42,848 bases of DNA from Gemmatimonadota bacterium (GCA_029262155.1 JAJCZW010000074.1:1-42848); one strand, 5' to 3'. Counted from the first letter of the stretch, positions 8,810 through 18,246 are shown. Program-made: numbers and translations. The notes: generated from the sequence alone by a model not told the origin.

Positions 8810-8923
8810 GGTCAGAAGTCTCCCCAGACGCTGGGATATCTCCTCAGATGGTGTTGTAAACTATTGATATATATGCTGTTAACTGTTAGTGGTCAGAATA
8901 TGACCGTGGGAGAGAGTTTGACC
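8810..8923. promoter_or_regulatory. Cluster of GGTCA/TGACC boxes, candidate enhancer for the NtrC-type activator
   Basis: The inverted repeat GGTCAGAATATGACC lies at 8891-8905. Another GGTCAGAA is at 8810-8817 and another TGACC at 8919-8923. They lie about 130 to 240 bases upstream of the predicted sigma-54 start, a normal enhancer distance. The surrounding 8720-8930 stretch is AT-richer than its flanks and holds no gene. Confidence 0.45.
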
Positions 8924-8940
8924 AGGTGTTTTGGTGGCGT

Positions 8941-10302
8941 CTAGCCCCCTGAGTCGGGGTCAGACCGGAGCTTTGCTTTCAGGGTGTTTCGGGAGATCCC
9001 CAGCACGCGTGCCGCATCGGAGATATTCCCGTCCAAGGTATCCAACACTTCTTGGGCGTAGCGTCGGGTGACATCCTCCAGCGAGGGCAGCTGTCCAGGA
9101 CCTGCTCGAGTGGCACGGCTCACCACACTCGCCTCCTGGATTTCGAGCGGGAGCAAGGTAGGTGCGACTTCATCTCCCTCACAGAGAATCGCAGCGCGTT
9201 CAATGACATTCCGAAGTTCGCGCACATTGCCCGGCCAATCGTAGCTCTGGAGGTGCTCTGCCGCCTTGTCGGAGAGTCGCTTCAACGGCTTTCGAAGCGC
9301 CCCGGCGGCCCGGGCGAGAAAGTGACGAGACAGGAGCACGACGTCTTCACCACGGTCGCGGAGCGGGGGCACGACGATGCGAAAAACGTTCAATCGAAAA
9401 TAGAGATCTTCGCGGAACGCACCGAGGCGAATCTGCTCTTCGAGGTTCCGGTTGGTGGCCGCGATGACTCGGACGTCGGTGGCGATCTCCCGCTTGCCCC
9501 CCACCCGGCGGAAGGGGTGGCCCTCGACAACACGAAGGAGTTTCGCTTGGAGTTCTGGCTTCATCTCAGAGACTTCGTCGAGGAAGAGCGTTCCCCCGTC
9601 GGCCATTTCGAAGAAGCCCGCCCGCGATTCCTTGGCGTCGGTAAACGCCCCTTTTTCATGACCGAACAGTTCACTCTCCAGGAGCGATTCGGAAAAAGCA
9701 CTGCAATTCACTGTGACCATCGGGGCGGCGGCACGTTCCGAGTGCTGATGGATCGCCGCTGCCACCAATTCCTTTCCGGTCCCGGTCCGGCCGACGATGA
9801 GCACACTGGCATCCGATGGAGCCACCTTGGCGATCTCTTCCCGAAGCGCGACCATCACTGGATGCTCGCCGATCAAGGTCGAACCACCCACCCGAACGAG
9901 CCGTTCTTGATCCAGGCGGCGAACGCTCCGCCGGAGCGCGCGCATCTCGACTGCTCGATCCACTGCGAGGTGAAGCGCGGTGAGTTCGAATGGCTTGATG
10001 ACGAAGTCGCTCGCCCCTTCCTGCATCGCGCGCACCGCAGTCCGCACTTCCGGAAAGGCGGTCATCACGATGACTGAGGTCTCGGGATCGACCTCTTGGG
10101 CCACGGTGAGCACGTCGGTTCCCAATCCATCGGGAAGGTGAAGGTCGAGCAAGGCGACCGCCACATTACGCTCGTGGAGCACCCGGACGCCGTCTTCCTT
10201 TCGGGACACCGCAACCACATCAAACCCCCGACGGGTAAACGACTCCTCTAGCGCGGGCCGGAGCCCCATGTCGTCTTCTACGATCAGTAGTGTCAGTGCC
10301 AT
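8941..10302 (-). CDS. NtrC/AtoC-family sigma-54-dependent response regulator
   Basis: The 453-residue protein has three domains. The receiver domain (1-120) has acidic residues in VEDD, the phospho-acceptor Asp53 in LLDLHLP and Lys103 in FVIKPF. The AAA+ domain (about 140-370) has Walker A GRTGTGKE, Walker B GTLFLDE and the sigma-54 contact loop written GAFTDA, a variant of GAFTGA. The C-terminal Fis-type HTH is ISDAARVLGISRNTLKAKL. The start has GAGG 6 bases upstream. It follows the kinase gene by 14 bases and faces a sigma-54-type promoter downstream, so it probably activates the barrel/lipoprotein operon. Confidence 0.95.
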   Translation of the reverse strand: MALTLLIVEDDMGLRPALEESFTRRGFDVVAVSRKEDGVRVLHERNVAVALLDLHLPDGLGTDVLTVAQEVDPETSVIVMTAFPEVRTAVRAMQEGASDFVIKPFELTALHLAVDRAVEMRALRRSVRRLDQERLVRVGGSTLIGEHPVMVALREEIAKVAPSDASVLIVGRTGTGKELVAAAIHQHSERAAAPMVTVNCSAFSESLLESELFGHEKGAFTDAKESRAGFFEMADGGTLFLDEVSEMKPELQAKLLRVVEGHPFRRVGGKREIATDVRVIAATNRNLEEQIRLGAFREDLYFRLNVFRIVVPPLRDRGEDVVLLSRHFLARAAGALRKPLKRLSDKAAEHLQSYDWPGNVRELRNVIERAAILCEGDEVAPTLLPLEIQEASVVSRATRAGPGQLPSLEDVTRRYAQEVLDTLDGNISDAARVLGISRNTLKAKLRSDPDSGG

Positions 10303-10316
10303 GGCGGCCTCATACT

Positions 10317-11768
10317 CTAGCTTGACGCCATCAGATCAGCCCCGCTGTATCCAGAACCGACCTCGCCGCCGTGCCGAGGGACGGCGGGAAACTCCACCCG
10401 AATCGTGGTCCCCCGTTCCCGATTGCTATCGACTGTCACGACGCCGTCGTGATCATCGATAATCTGTTTGCATATCGCCAGGCCAAGCCCGGTCCCTGAT
10501 TCCTTGGTCGTAAAGAATGGCGTCCACATCTGTGACAGGACCGTTTCTGGCACTCCGGTTCCAGCATCCACAACCTCCACCGAGACCCGGGTCTGTTCCG
10601 GATCGACCACGCGCACCACAATGCGGATCGGCCCCCCCTCAGGCATCGCTTCCGCCGCATTCAGGATGAAGTTGATAAACAGTTGCCGGAGGCGATCGGG
10701 ATCACCCCGCATGGCCGGCGGGTCTGCTGGAAGGTCGATGTCGAGTGAGACATTTTTTCGCCTGAGCTCTGGAGCGATTAAGACCGCCACACCGTCAACG
10801 ACTGCGCCGAGGTCGGCGACGCCTGCCGTAGCGGGGCGCAACCGATTGAGGCGGGAATAGGAACGGAGCACGCCACTCAACCGATCGACCTCGTCCAGTA
10901 CGGCATCCATCGCGGGACTCGACCCTCCGTCTCGTTCTTGGGCCACTTGGATCTTCGTCTTGATCGCGGCGAGTGGGTTCCCGATCTCATGCATGATGCT
11001 CGCGGTCATCTGGCCGACGCAGGAGAGACGATCCACTCGCGCCAGACCCGCCTGCAACCCCCGCAGTTCGCTGGTCTGGCGATCCACTTCCTCCTGTAAT
11101 CCGGCATTCCACGTTGCCAGTTGTTCTTGGGCATCCGCCAAGCGCGCGGTCATGGTGTTGAAATCCTCTGCCAGACCTTGGATTTCATCTCCGGTTCGCA
11201 TTTTCACTCGGCGCGAGAGATCCCCGGCGGCGATGTCGCGGGTCGCGTCGCGAAACGCCGCAACCGGCCGCGCAACATAGTGCCCCACAAGTGCACCGGT
11301 GGTCGCCGCAACCCCCAGGACGAGAACCATCGCAACGATCAGGAACACCCGAAGCTCGGTAATCGCAGCCGCGGATCCCACCCCGTTGCTCACCAACGAT
11401 CGTAGCTGAAGGAGAGCGTACACGCCGATGCCCACACCGGGGAGCACCGCGAGTGCGATCATCGGAACAATGAGCTTGGTCCGGAGACTAATGTGTTGGA
11501 GGCGCTCCAGCAGTGACTGCGGACCCTCTGCAACGTCGAGTTCTGTACTGCACTCCTCGAACTGACACAGCATGACATAGGTCGCCATCGTGGCGGTCAG
11601 GGCTGCCGCCGACACCCCCAGTGCCAGATGCAGCAGGTGTTGTAGCCCTGTGTTGGCGTTCTGCAGAAATGTACGTTCGGCGATCTCATACCCGACGAAG
11701 AGTACGATGACCACCATCAGCGACATGCCAAACACTTGTAACAAGTTAAATCGTAAGAACTTGGCCAT
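10317..11768 (-). CDS. Membrane sensor histidine kinase with HAMP domain, partner of the NtrC-type regulator
   Basis: The 483-residue protein has about four transmembrane segments in its first 200 residues. A HAMP domain follows (ARPVAAFRDATRDIAAGDLSRRV), then a coiled region, the H-box MHEIGNPLAAIKTKI and the ATPase boxes NFILNAAEA, DAGTGVP and GTGLGLAICKQ. This fits an NtrB-like family kinase. The loop between helices 2 and 3 contains CQFEEC, a possible redox or metal site (speculative). I chose the ATG at 11768, preceded by GGGAGGAG, over 11840. The upstream 11769-11986 gap has no gene and presumably carries its promoter. Confidence 0.93.
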   Translation of the reverse strand: MAKFLRFNLLQVFGMSLMVVIVLFVGYEIAERTFLQNANTGLQHLLHLALGVSAAALTATMATYVMLCQFEECSTELDVAEGPQSLLERLQHISLRTKLIVPMIALAVLPGVGIGVYALLQLRSLVSNGVGSAAAITELRVFLIVAMVLVLGVAATTGALVGHYVARPVAAFRDATRDIAAGDLSRRVKMRTGDEIQGLAEDFNTMTARLADAQEQLATWNAGLQEEVDRQTSELRGLQAGLARVDRLSCVGQMTASIMHEIGNPLAAIKTKIQVAQERDGGSSPAMDAVLDEVDRLSGVLRSYSRLNRLRPATAGVADLGAVVDGVAVLIAPELRRKNVSLDIDLPADPPAMRGDPDRLRQLFINFILNAAEAMPEGGPIRIVVRVVDPEQTRVSVEVVDAGTGVPETVLSQMWTPFFTTKESGTGLGLAICKQIIDDHDGVVTVDSNRERGTTIRVEFPAVPRHGGEVGSGYSGADLMASS

Positions 11769-11986
11769 CGGGCTCCTCCCACGTGATCCGCTAGCGGAGA
11801 GTAACCCTGGAAACCGACCGACGCCAAGGCGCGACACCAATCATGATGGCTATGGCACCAGACGACCGACGACGGCGACGCCGACGGAGATCACGGTCTT
11901 CGTATCGATGGAACCAACACCGGTATTCCTATGGTAGGAGGATACTGCTGTGTGGTCTTGCCTCGACGATACAGTAGGGTCCGCCG

Positions 11987-14317
11987 TTAGAGTCGGAACA
12001 GATAGCTCAACTTACCGAAGAAGCCATCGTTGGTACGCCGCAGATTGTTGAACCGAAACTCCCGCGGCTCCTCCAGAGTTGCACCGTACCCCAGGTAGAA
12101 CAGTGTCCCCGGCGTTGGTCGATAACTGAACAGCCAATCCATCGTGACCTGGTTCGTGGTCGATCCCTGGTCCTGCTCCCCATCGACCAAGAGGGGCCGT
12201 CCCGTCCGATCCCGAAGGGCCGTGCGGGAACGCGCCGCATATTGTCCGATGAACCGGAAAAAGATCGACCGGTTGAGCTGATACTCGACTTTCAGACGGG
12301 GGATCGTTTCGGTTGAAAAGCGTGATCCGTCACGACGGCGGTCAAGGGTGAGCCGGGTAAACTGCAGCGCTCCGCGAAGGGCCGTGGTGGGCCGCAGGTC
12401 GATCGTCGCATCAACTCGGAAACTCCGACCAGGAGCCGCTTCACGAAAAATTGGGGCCCGGCCGAAGGAGACGTTCGCAGTGGCCGTAAACTGGCGATAA
12501 GTCGGAGTCGTTACCCGAACCGAGCCACCCCACAGGTTCCGTTCAGGTTCGGGCACCGCGAATCCCACCGTATCGATGGCACCGGCACCCTGCCGTTCCA
12601 CGGTGATTCCCGAGTACTGTGCCGGATCATAGCTAAAGAAGTTTCGGGAAACAGATCCGCCGATTCGCCATCCGCCTCGGAGCGTCGCCGACGGAGAGAT
12701 CGACTCGCTCCCTTCGATGGCGCCATTGTCCAGACCGCTATAACTCCAAATCCTCGACACGCCACCGAACAGGCCGTAGGTCTCCACCAACGCATCCGGA
12801 CCACCGTAGCCGGTCAGGCGATTGAATAACCGGGCATTGACGATCCCAACCCGGTTCACAAATCCTGCGGCGGCGCGGAACCCATCCCCAATGGCGCTGA
12901 CACCGTAGTTGAACCCCCAGGCTCGCCCGGTACGATCCCATGTGATCGCCAACAAGGGGTCATTGCGTGAAACGCCGGCACTGTCAGTCCATGACTGTGC
13001 GGCCTGAACCTCAACGTAGTAGAGGTTCGAGTGGTACAATCGCATATCGGTCGACAGGAGTCGGGAGAAGTCCGCCCCATCTTCCCGCGTGGTTACTACC
13101 GCGCCTAAGGTCGAGTTCCTTCCGATATCGCTCCGGAGTCTGGCGACACCGAAGATCGGTGTATCTCCCCCTCTAAGGGATGTCTTACTATCATCTCCCG
13201 CCACCAGCGCTGCCACATTGGTCCGACCCAGCTTCCCGACCACCTTCACCCCACCCTCGGGGGAAAGGATCTGCCGGGTGTAGATCAGTTGATTCGGTGT
13301 GTCGAACAGCTCCAAACCGTCGAGAAAGAAGGGCCGTTTCTCCGGGAAGAACAGCGCGAACCGTTCGTTGAGTACCACCTGGCCGACATCGGCTTCGACC
13401 TGGGAGAAGTCGGGGTTGACCGTTCCGTTCAAGGTAAGATCTTGTCGAATCCCCCAACGCACGTCGGCCCCGAACTCTTGCGTGCTCTGATAGTCCCAGC
13501 CGGTAGCCGTTGGCCGTCCATCCATCCGACCAGTGGTGGTCGGAGTCATTTCCAGGACTAACCCACGTGTGATACCCTGGAGCCCCTCCAGCGTTCCGGA
13601 TTGACCAAGAAAACTTGCACTGGCGCGTACCGCTGGCGTCCACGTGTCTTGAAACCCACTGTGTTGCACTCGACGCAGGACATTGATCCCCCACGACTGG
13701 ATATCGCGTTCCTGGTAGCGCAGGCTCTTAAACGGAATCCGAATCTCCACCTCATAGCCACCGGTCACCACCCGACCGCGGGACTCGAAGGTGAAGTCCG
13801 GGTTCAGGTCAACGGTTCCGTCCAACGGATTCAGATTGCCGACCCCACCTCCGGTGGCCGACCGTCCACCCGCTCCCCCACCAAACTGATCACTCCGGGT
13901 TCCATCTTGTTGAACCCCCAAGGGATTGACGCCGAAAAGAAAGGCCAGTCGTCGGTCGTTGCCGGTGTCAAGCAGGATCTGTACATGATCGTCGCTGGCG
14001 ATGTTATCGCGATTCGCGTCGGTGGCGCGGACGACGTCACCATGGATCTCATGCGCCCGAATCCCAAAGTAAATCGCATCTCCGCTGTACCAGACGAAGA
14101 CCTCTGTTGGGTCGTCGGCCGCCCGTCCGTCGACCGGCTGGAACTGGGAAAAATCGACGAGACGCGCCGCCTCGGCCCACACCGCATCATCCAGCACTCC
14201 ATCGATGACAGCAGCGGCTTCAACCCGGGGAATGGGAACCTGGATCTGGTTGGCGCGACCTCGGAAGACCGTACCGGAATCCTGAACGGCGGCGAGGGTC
14301 ATCAGTATCGTCAACAT
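11987..14317 (-). CDS. Carbohydrate-binding CBM9-like / DUF5916 outer-membrane protein
   Basis: The 776-residue protein begins with a short hydrophobic leader. The CBM9-like fold follows, with the hallmark VIDGVLDDAVWAEA at about 38-51 and the partner segment ASDDHVQILLDTGNDRR. The DUF5916 part begins near NPDFSQVEADVGQV and contains FFPEKRPFFLDG, a family signature. The rest is beta-strand rich and ends in KLSYLFRL, consistent with an outer-membrane barrel. DUF5916 proteins are abundant in Bacteroidota, Acidobacteriota and Gemmatimonadota, but their function is unknown. The ATG at 14317 has no strong ribosome site, so 14302 is possible. Confidence 0.88.
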   Translation of the reverse strand: MLTILMTLAAVQDSGTVFRGRANQIQVPIPRVEAAAVIDGVLDDAVWAEAARLVDFSQFQPVDGRAADDPTEVFVWYSGDAIYFGIRAHEIHGDVVRATDANRDNIASDDHVQILLDTGNDRRLAFLFGVNPLGVQQDGTRSDQFGGGAGGRSATGGGVGNLNPLDGTVDLNPDFTFESRGRVVTGGYEVEIRIPFKSLRYQERDIQSWGINVLRRVQHSGFQDTWTPAVRASASFLGQSGTLEGLQGITRGLVLEMTPTTTGRMDGRPTATGWDYQSTQEFGADVRWGIRQDLTLNGTVNPDFSQVEADVGQVVLNERFALFFPEKRPFFLDGLELFDTPNQLIYTRQILSPEGGVKVVGKLGRTNVAALVAGDDSKTSLRGGDTPIFGVARLRSDIGRNSTLGAVVTTREDGADFSRLLSTDMRLYHSNLYYVEVQAAQSWTDSAGVSRNDPLLAITWDRTGRAWGFNYGVSAIGDGFRAAAGFVNRVGIVNARLFNRLTGYGGPDALVETYGLFGGVSRIWSYSGLDNGAIEGSESISPSATLRGGWRIGGSVSRNFFSYDPAQYSGITVERQGAGAIDTVGFAVPEPERNLWGGSVRVTTPTYRQFTATANVSFGRAPIFREAAPGRSFRVDATIDLRPTTALRGALQFTRLTLDRRRDGSRFSTETIPRLKVEYQLNRSIFFRFIGQYAARSRTALRDRTGRPLLVDGEQDQGSTTNQVTMDWLFSYRPTPGTLFYLGYGATLEEPREFRFNNLRRTNDGFFGKLSYLFRL

Positions 14318-14491
14318 GACACAAATCTATCTCGGTGGCGGACTTGTTGAATCCCACAACGCGACGGGACCGGGCTCAAGGGTGTATCTTTCCTGCACAA
14401 CAGAACATAGAAACTACGGTTGTGGTGTCGGCCCGTTCCTGAACGAATCCACCGCCATCATCACCCATCTTGTGGCTTACCAGGAGATCTC

Positions 14492-15145
14492 ATGACCGAA
14501 CACGGAACAAGTGAACCAGCCGGGCGCGGCAGGCTAATCGCCTTTCTCCTCGGGATCGTCGTGGTGGGCGCCCTGGGAGCTTCAGTACTCATGAAGGGCG
14601 GGGACGAGCCCGCATCTGTCGAGGTCTCCGTCCCCACCGGTACGACTTTCACCGCCGCGCTCGAGCGGACAATCACGACCGAGGGAGGGGAAGTCGGTGC
14701 CCCAGTCCGCTTGAAGACGGTGAATCCGCTCGATCTTGAGACTGGTCATGTGATCCCTGCCGGATCGGTCATCCGCGGCGAAGTGACCCATACCCAAGGT
14801 GGCGGACGGGTCGCCGGCGCCCCGGAACTGACAATTCGTTTCACCGAAATCAGTTTCGGTGGGAATGACTATCGGATCGATACCGAACCGTTCCGTCTCA
14901 AGGGGAAAGACGACCTCAAGGAGAGTGTGGCCGAGATCGGTGGTGGTGCGGTCGTCGGTGGAATCGTAGGAGCGGTGACCGGAGCCGGTACTGTCGAGGG
15001 AGCGGCGGTCGGGGCAGTTCTCGGTACGGGTGTGGCTGTGGCTACCAAGGGCAACCAGATCGTCCTCCCGGCGGGGCAGCAGCTCCGGGTGAAGCTGGCG
15101 GAACCGCTCGCCCTGACCTTGCCCGCCTTGCCGTCGGGCTCCTGA
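14492..15145 (+). CDS. Membrane-anchored protein with glycine-zipper segment
   Basis: The 217-residue protein has one N-terminal transmembrane anchor (LIAFLLGIVVVGALGASVL). A beta-rich periplasmic domain contains VPTGTTFTAALERTI and VIPAGSVIRGEVTHT. A glycine-zipper-like stretch (GGAVVGGIVGAVTGAGTVEG) is followed by VLPAGQQLRVKLAEPL. Similar layouts are common in uncharacterised envelope proteins of soil phyla. No enzyme motif is visible. The ATG at 14492 has AGGAG 6 bases upstream. The gene is divergent from the DUF5916 gene, and a PP2C gene follows about 100 bases later. Confidence 0.78.
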   Translation: MTEHGTSEPAGRGRLIAFLLGIVVVGALGASVLMKGGDEPASVEVSVPTGTTFTAALERTITTEGGEVGAPVRLKTVNPLDLETGHVIPAGSVIRGEVTHTQGGGRVAGAPELTIRFTEISFGGNDYRIDTEPFRLKGKDDLKESVAEIGGGAVVGGIVGAVTGAGTVEGAAVGAVLGTGVAVATKGNQIVLPAGQQLRVKLAEPLALTLPALPSGS

Positions 15146-15241
15146 TCGCCCGAATCGACGTCAGTCCCATGGGAGGGTAACACCGGGCATCCTCTTGCCC
15201 ACCCTGCGGCGATGCGCGAACCTTTCGGGGAGGAGGCACCC

Positions 15242-16129
15242 ATGCCGTCACATACCCCGATCGATCCAATCGTCGCCGCGCGTCACCCCCATCCCCAGCC
15301 CAAAGACGACGAGATCGACGTCTTCGGAATGACCCACCAGGGGAAGGTCCGGCCGACGAACCAGGACCATTTCCTCATCTGCTCCTTGCATAAGGCGATG
15401 CGGGTTCGGGGAACGAGCCTCCCCTATCAAGAGCAACTGGAGATTCCAAGTGAGCGATTGGCACTCTTTGCCATGGTCGCCGACGGGGTCGGTGGGTCAC
15501 GAGGCGGGGAGGAAGCGAGTCGAGCAGCACTGGAAACCGTTGCCGCCTATGCGACACAGACGATGAACTGCTACTACTCCAGCGATCCCAGTGCCTACGA
15601 CGACTTTCAATCGGCCTTGCAGTCGGTCGCCCAGGAGGTCCACACCTCAGTTGTTGCCCGGGGGGAGCGTCAACCGGACCTCGCGGGACTCGCCACAACC
15701 CTCACGATGGCAATCAGCGTGTGGCCATCGCTCTACCTTCTGCATATCGGTGACAGCCGCGCCTATCTCCTTCGTGACGGGGGCCTCCGGCAACTGACTC
15801 GGGATCAAACCGTCGCGCAGGATTTGGTCGACAGCGGTATGCTCGATCAAACTCAACTCACCAAGAGCCCCTTGGCGCACGTCCTCTCCAGTGTTGTCGG
15901 TGGTGAGGCCACGCCGCTGGTCTCACGCGTCGATGCACACCCCCAAGATGTCCTCTTCCTTTGCACTGATGGGTTGACCAAGCATGTGACCGACGACGAG
16001 ATCAGCAATCTCCTCGCGAAGGCACACTCCTCCGAACAGGCCTGTCGTGAATTGGTCGATGCCGCGCTCGCTGGTGGTGGCACAGACAATATCACTGTCT
16101 TTGTCGGACGGGCTCGGCGCAAAGGCTGA
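15242..16129 (+). CDS. PP2C-family serine/threonine protein phosphatase
   Basis: The 295-residue protein shows the PP2C metal-binding and core motifs in order: VRPTNQDHFL, MVADGVGGSRGGEEAS, LHIGDSRAYLLRDG, LCTDGLTKHVTDDEI and GGTDNITVFVG. It lacks a signal peptide or membrane segment, so it is cytoplasmic. The ATG at 15242 follows a strong GGGGAGGAGG. A Ser/Thr kinase gene lies 2.6 kb away on the other strand and could be its functional counterpart (inference). A run of twelve C residues follows the stop. Confidence 0.92.
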   Translation: MPSHTPIDPIVAARHPHPQPKDDEIDVFGMTHQGKVRPTNQDHFLICSLHKAMRVRGTSLPYQEQLEIPSERLALFAMVADGVGGSRGGEEASRAALETVAAYATQTMNCYYSSDPSAYDDFQSALQSVAQEVHTSVVARGERQPDLAGLATTLTMAISVWPSLYLLHIGDSRAYLLRDGGLRQLTRDQTVAQDLVDSGMLDQTQLTKSPLAHVLSSVVGGEATPLVSRVDAHPQDVLFLCTDGLTKHVTDDEISNLLAKAHSSEQACRELVDAALAGGGTDNITVFVGRARRKG

Positions 16130-16141
16130 CCCCCCCCCCCC
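16130..16141. repeat. Homopolymer of 12 C
   Basis: Twelve consecutive C residues follow the PP2C stop codon directly. The length may be variable in the cell or an assembly uncertainty. Confidence 0.9.
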
Positions 16142-16152
16142 GAAATTGCGAG

Positions 16153-16219
16153 GAGGCGAAGCCGACGAAGCAATCCCCCAACGCATCCACCAGAGGCGAA
16201 GCCGACGAAGCAATCCCCC
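16153..16219. repeat. Two 27-bp direct repeats, REP-like
   Basis: Identical 27-bp copies lie at 16153-16179 and 16193-16219 (pitch 40). Each contains GGCGAAGCC and GAAGCAATCCCCC. The first copy is preceded by ATTGCGAG, so ATTGC and GCAAT bracket the unit as an inverted pair. Similar interspersed elements with a GAAGCAATC core occur between genes in many environmental genomes, from memory. No gene is present here. Confidence 0.8.
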
Positions 16220-16295
16220 CTCTGACACAATTGTGAGTCGACACTCGTCAGCTTCTATAGATCCTCACACCCCACATACTCTGAGGGAGAAGGCC

Positions 16296-16892
16296 ATGTC
16301 AGGCACAACGCGCACGCTAACTCGTTCCGTCAAGCCAGGCTTAGTGGCCCTGGCGCTCGCCGTCACCATCGCCACACCAGGCATGGCTCAATACCTCGGT
16401 GGGGGCACCAAGACGCTCGCCGAAGCCCAGGTCGGCGACCTTGAGCAGATGAAAGGGAAGTTCCTGGGGCTGGCCGATGCTTTCCCCGAAACCACCTACG
16501 ACTGGCGGCCGATGGAGGGGGTGCGGTCGGTGAAAGACGTCCTCGCGCTCATCGCCGCCGAAGGCCCCCTCTTTCCCACCCAGTGGGGATTCCCCGCGCC
16601 GGATTGGGTCGCCGGCGGTGGGTTTCGCCCGGAAATGGATCGGCTCGGCGCACTCAACAAGGCCGAACTAGCCACAGAAATCACCCGATCATTCGATCAC
16701 ATCGTGTCGTTGGTGAAGGGGCTCTCGGACGAGCAGCGAACGAACAAGGTCAACTTCTTCGGCCTCACCGTCGACCTGGGGACGGCAGTCAGCCTGATGG
16801 CGAACGATATGCACGAACACTTGGGACAGTTGATTGCCTACGCCCGGATGAACCAGATCGTTCCGCCGTGGAGTCGGCGTCCCGCGCAATAA
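16296..16892 (+). CDS. Exported DinB-family protein
   Basis: The 198-residue protein has a signal peptide (SVKPGLVALALAVTIATPGMAQ) followed by a DinB-like four-helix domain. Candidate metal-binding histidines are in SFDHIVSLVKG and in NDMHEHLGQLIAYARMNQIVP, the usual second and third positions of the family. DinB-like proteins include thiol-dependent transferases, and exported members in this kind of genome are uncharacterised. The ATG at 16296 is preceded by GGGAGAAGG. The stop lies 67 bases from the convergent M19 gene. Confidence 0.85.
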   Translation: MSGTTRTLTRSVKPGLVALALAVTIATPGMAQYLGGGTKTLAEAQVGDLEQMKGKFLGLADAFPETTYDWRPMEGVRSVKDVLALIAAEGPLFPTQWGFPAPDWVAGGGFRPEMDRLGALNKAELATEITRSFDHIVSLVKGLSDEQRTNKVNFFGLTVDLGTAVSLMANDMHEHLGQLIAYARMNQIVPPWSRRPAQ

Positions 16893-16916
16893 AGCTCGCC
16901 CTCAAAGCAGTGATCG

Positions 16917-16951
16917 GCGATCCCCGATCCTTCAAATGAGTAGGGGATCGT
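16917..16951. terminator. Hairpin between convergent genes
   Basis: CGATCCCC (16918-16925) and GGGGATCG (16943-16950) form a perfect 8-bp stem with a 17-base loop, between the DinB and M19 genes. No T-tract follows, so the assignment is moderate. Confidence 0.5.
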
Positions 16952-16959
16952 CGCTTCCG

Positions 16960-18246
16960 CTAGGACCCAGCCTCGCCGCGGAGGCGAGCACCAACCTGCT
17001 CCGTCTCCTCCATCACCCGGAGGAGGTTGCCACTCCAGAGTTGTGCGATCTGGGCTTCGGTATACCCTCGTTTCACCAACTCCAGAGTGACATTAAACGT
17101 CTCGGTCGCATCGCTCCACCCCTCGACTCCACCACCGCCATCGAAATCCGAGCTGATCCCGACGTGGTCGATCCCGATCAGCTTGACCGCATAATCGATA
17201 TGATCGACATACTCTTGCACGGTCGCTCGCGGCGGAGCTGGGAACGCCTCGTTCAATGCGGCCATCCGTTCTTGGAACGCCGCCCGTCTCTCCTCACCGA
17301 GCGCCCGGAAGGCGCCTCGCCCCTCCCCTAACCCAAATTCACTCCTCAATGCACTGAGCGCTTCCTGCCGTTCCGGAGAGTCGGATTGACATTTCACATA
17401 ACTATTGAACGCCACGACCTGTACCACACCTCCATTGGCTTTGAGGCCCTGCAGCTGTTCATCGTCGAGGTTCCGACTGTGATCGCAGAGGGCACGGACC
17501 GCAGAGTGTGATGCAATGAGTGGAGCTTGTGTAATCTCGAGTGTTTGCATCATAGACTGTTTCGAGGGATGGGAGATGTCGACCATGATCCCCCACTTAT
17601 TGAGTTCGCCGATCACCTGGCGGCCCAACGGGCTGAGTCCATTGTGTAGCCATACACCATCACGTTCGCCGGTGTTCGAATCGGAGAGTTGACTGTGACC
17701 ATTGTGTGCGAGGGAGAGGTAGCGGGCACCCAGTTCGGCAAAACGGCGGACGTTGTCGAGGTCCTCCCCCAGCTGATAGCCGTTCTCCACGCCGATCAAC
17801 GCCACCTTCTTGCCACTGGCGTAAATGCGTCGGGTATCGGCCGCGGTGCGCGCCAGTTGGATGCGATCGGGCGCCAACTCGTTGGTCAGTCGATGAATCG
17901 CCTCGAACTTGGTGAGCGCTTGCGCCGTCGCCTCGGCGAACCCGACCGAGGTCAAATCGGGAGTTTGCCCAACGAACACCACCAGGAACACCGCATCGAG
18001 GCCACCTTCCTCCATCTTGGGAACATTGACCTGGGTCGGAAGCCGAGTGGCGTAACTCTGTTCTGGTGTAAAGTTGGCTGGGTTGATATCGACGTGGGTA
18101 TCCAGGGTCAACACCCGCTCATGGATGGCGCGAGCGCGGGCCTCAAGCGCCGCATCATCTTCCGCCTGAGGTGCGCACGACAACATCGTCACGGCAAGAA
18201 GGGCGAGGAATGGCAACCTTTTGCCATGGGGATTGGGCACCAGCAT
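16960..18246 (-). CDS. Peptidase M19 (membrane/renal dipeptidase family), lipoprotein
   Basis: The 428-residue protein has a lipobox LSCA after a hydrophobic leader, so it is lipid-anchored. The binuclear zinc ligands of M19 are visible in order: LDTHVDINP, GVENGYQL, VDISHPSKQ, ASHSAVRAL and GISSDFDGGGG. The family hydrolyses dipeptides, including some with D-residues. The C-terminal LWSGNLLRVMEE is also typical. The ATG at 18246 has GGAG 7 bases upstream. The gene stands alone on its strand. Confidence 0.93.
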   Translation of the reverse strand: MLVPNPHGKRLPFLALLAVTMLSCAPQAEDDAALEARARAIHERVLTLDTHVDINPANFTPEQSYATRLPTQVNVPKMEEGGLDAVFLVVFVGQTPDLTSVGFAEATAQALTKFEAIHRLTNELAPDRIQLARTAADTRRIYASGKKVALIGVENGYQLGEDLDNVRRFAELGARYLSLAHNGHSQLSDSNTGERDGVWLHNGLSPLGRQVIGELNKWGIMVDISHPSKQSMMQTLEITQAPLIASHSAVRALCDHSRNLDDEQLQGLKANGGVVQVVAFNSYVKCQSDSPERQEALSALRSEFGLGEGRGAFRALGEERRAAFQERMAALNEAFPAPPRATVQEYVDHIDYAVKLIGIDHVGISSDFDGGGGVEGWSDATETFNVTLELVKRGYTEAQIAQLWSGNLLRVMEETEQVGARLRGEAGS

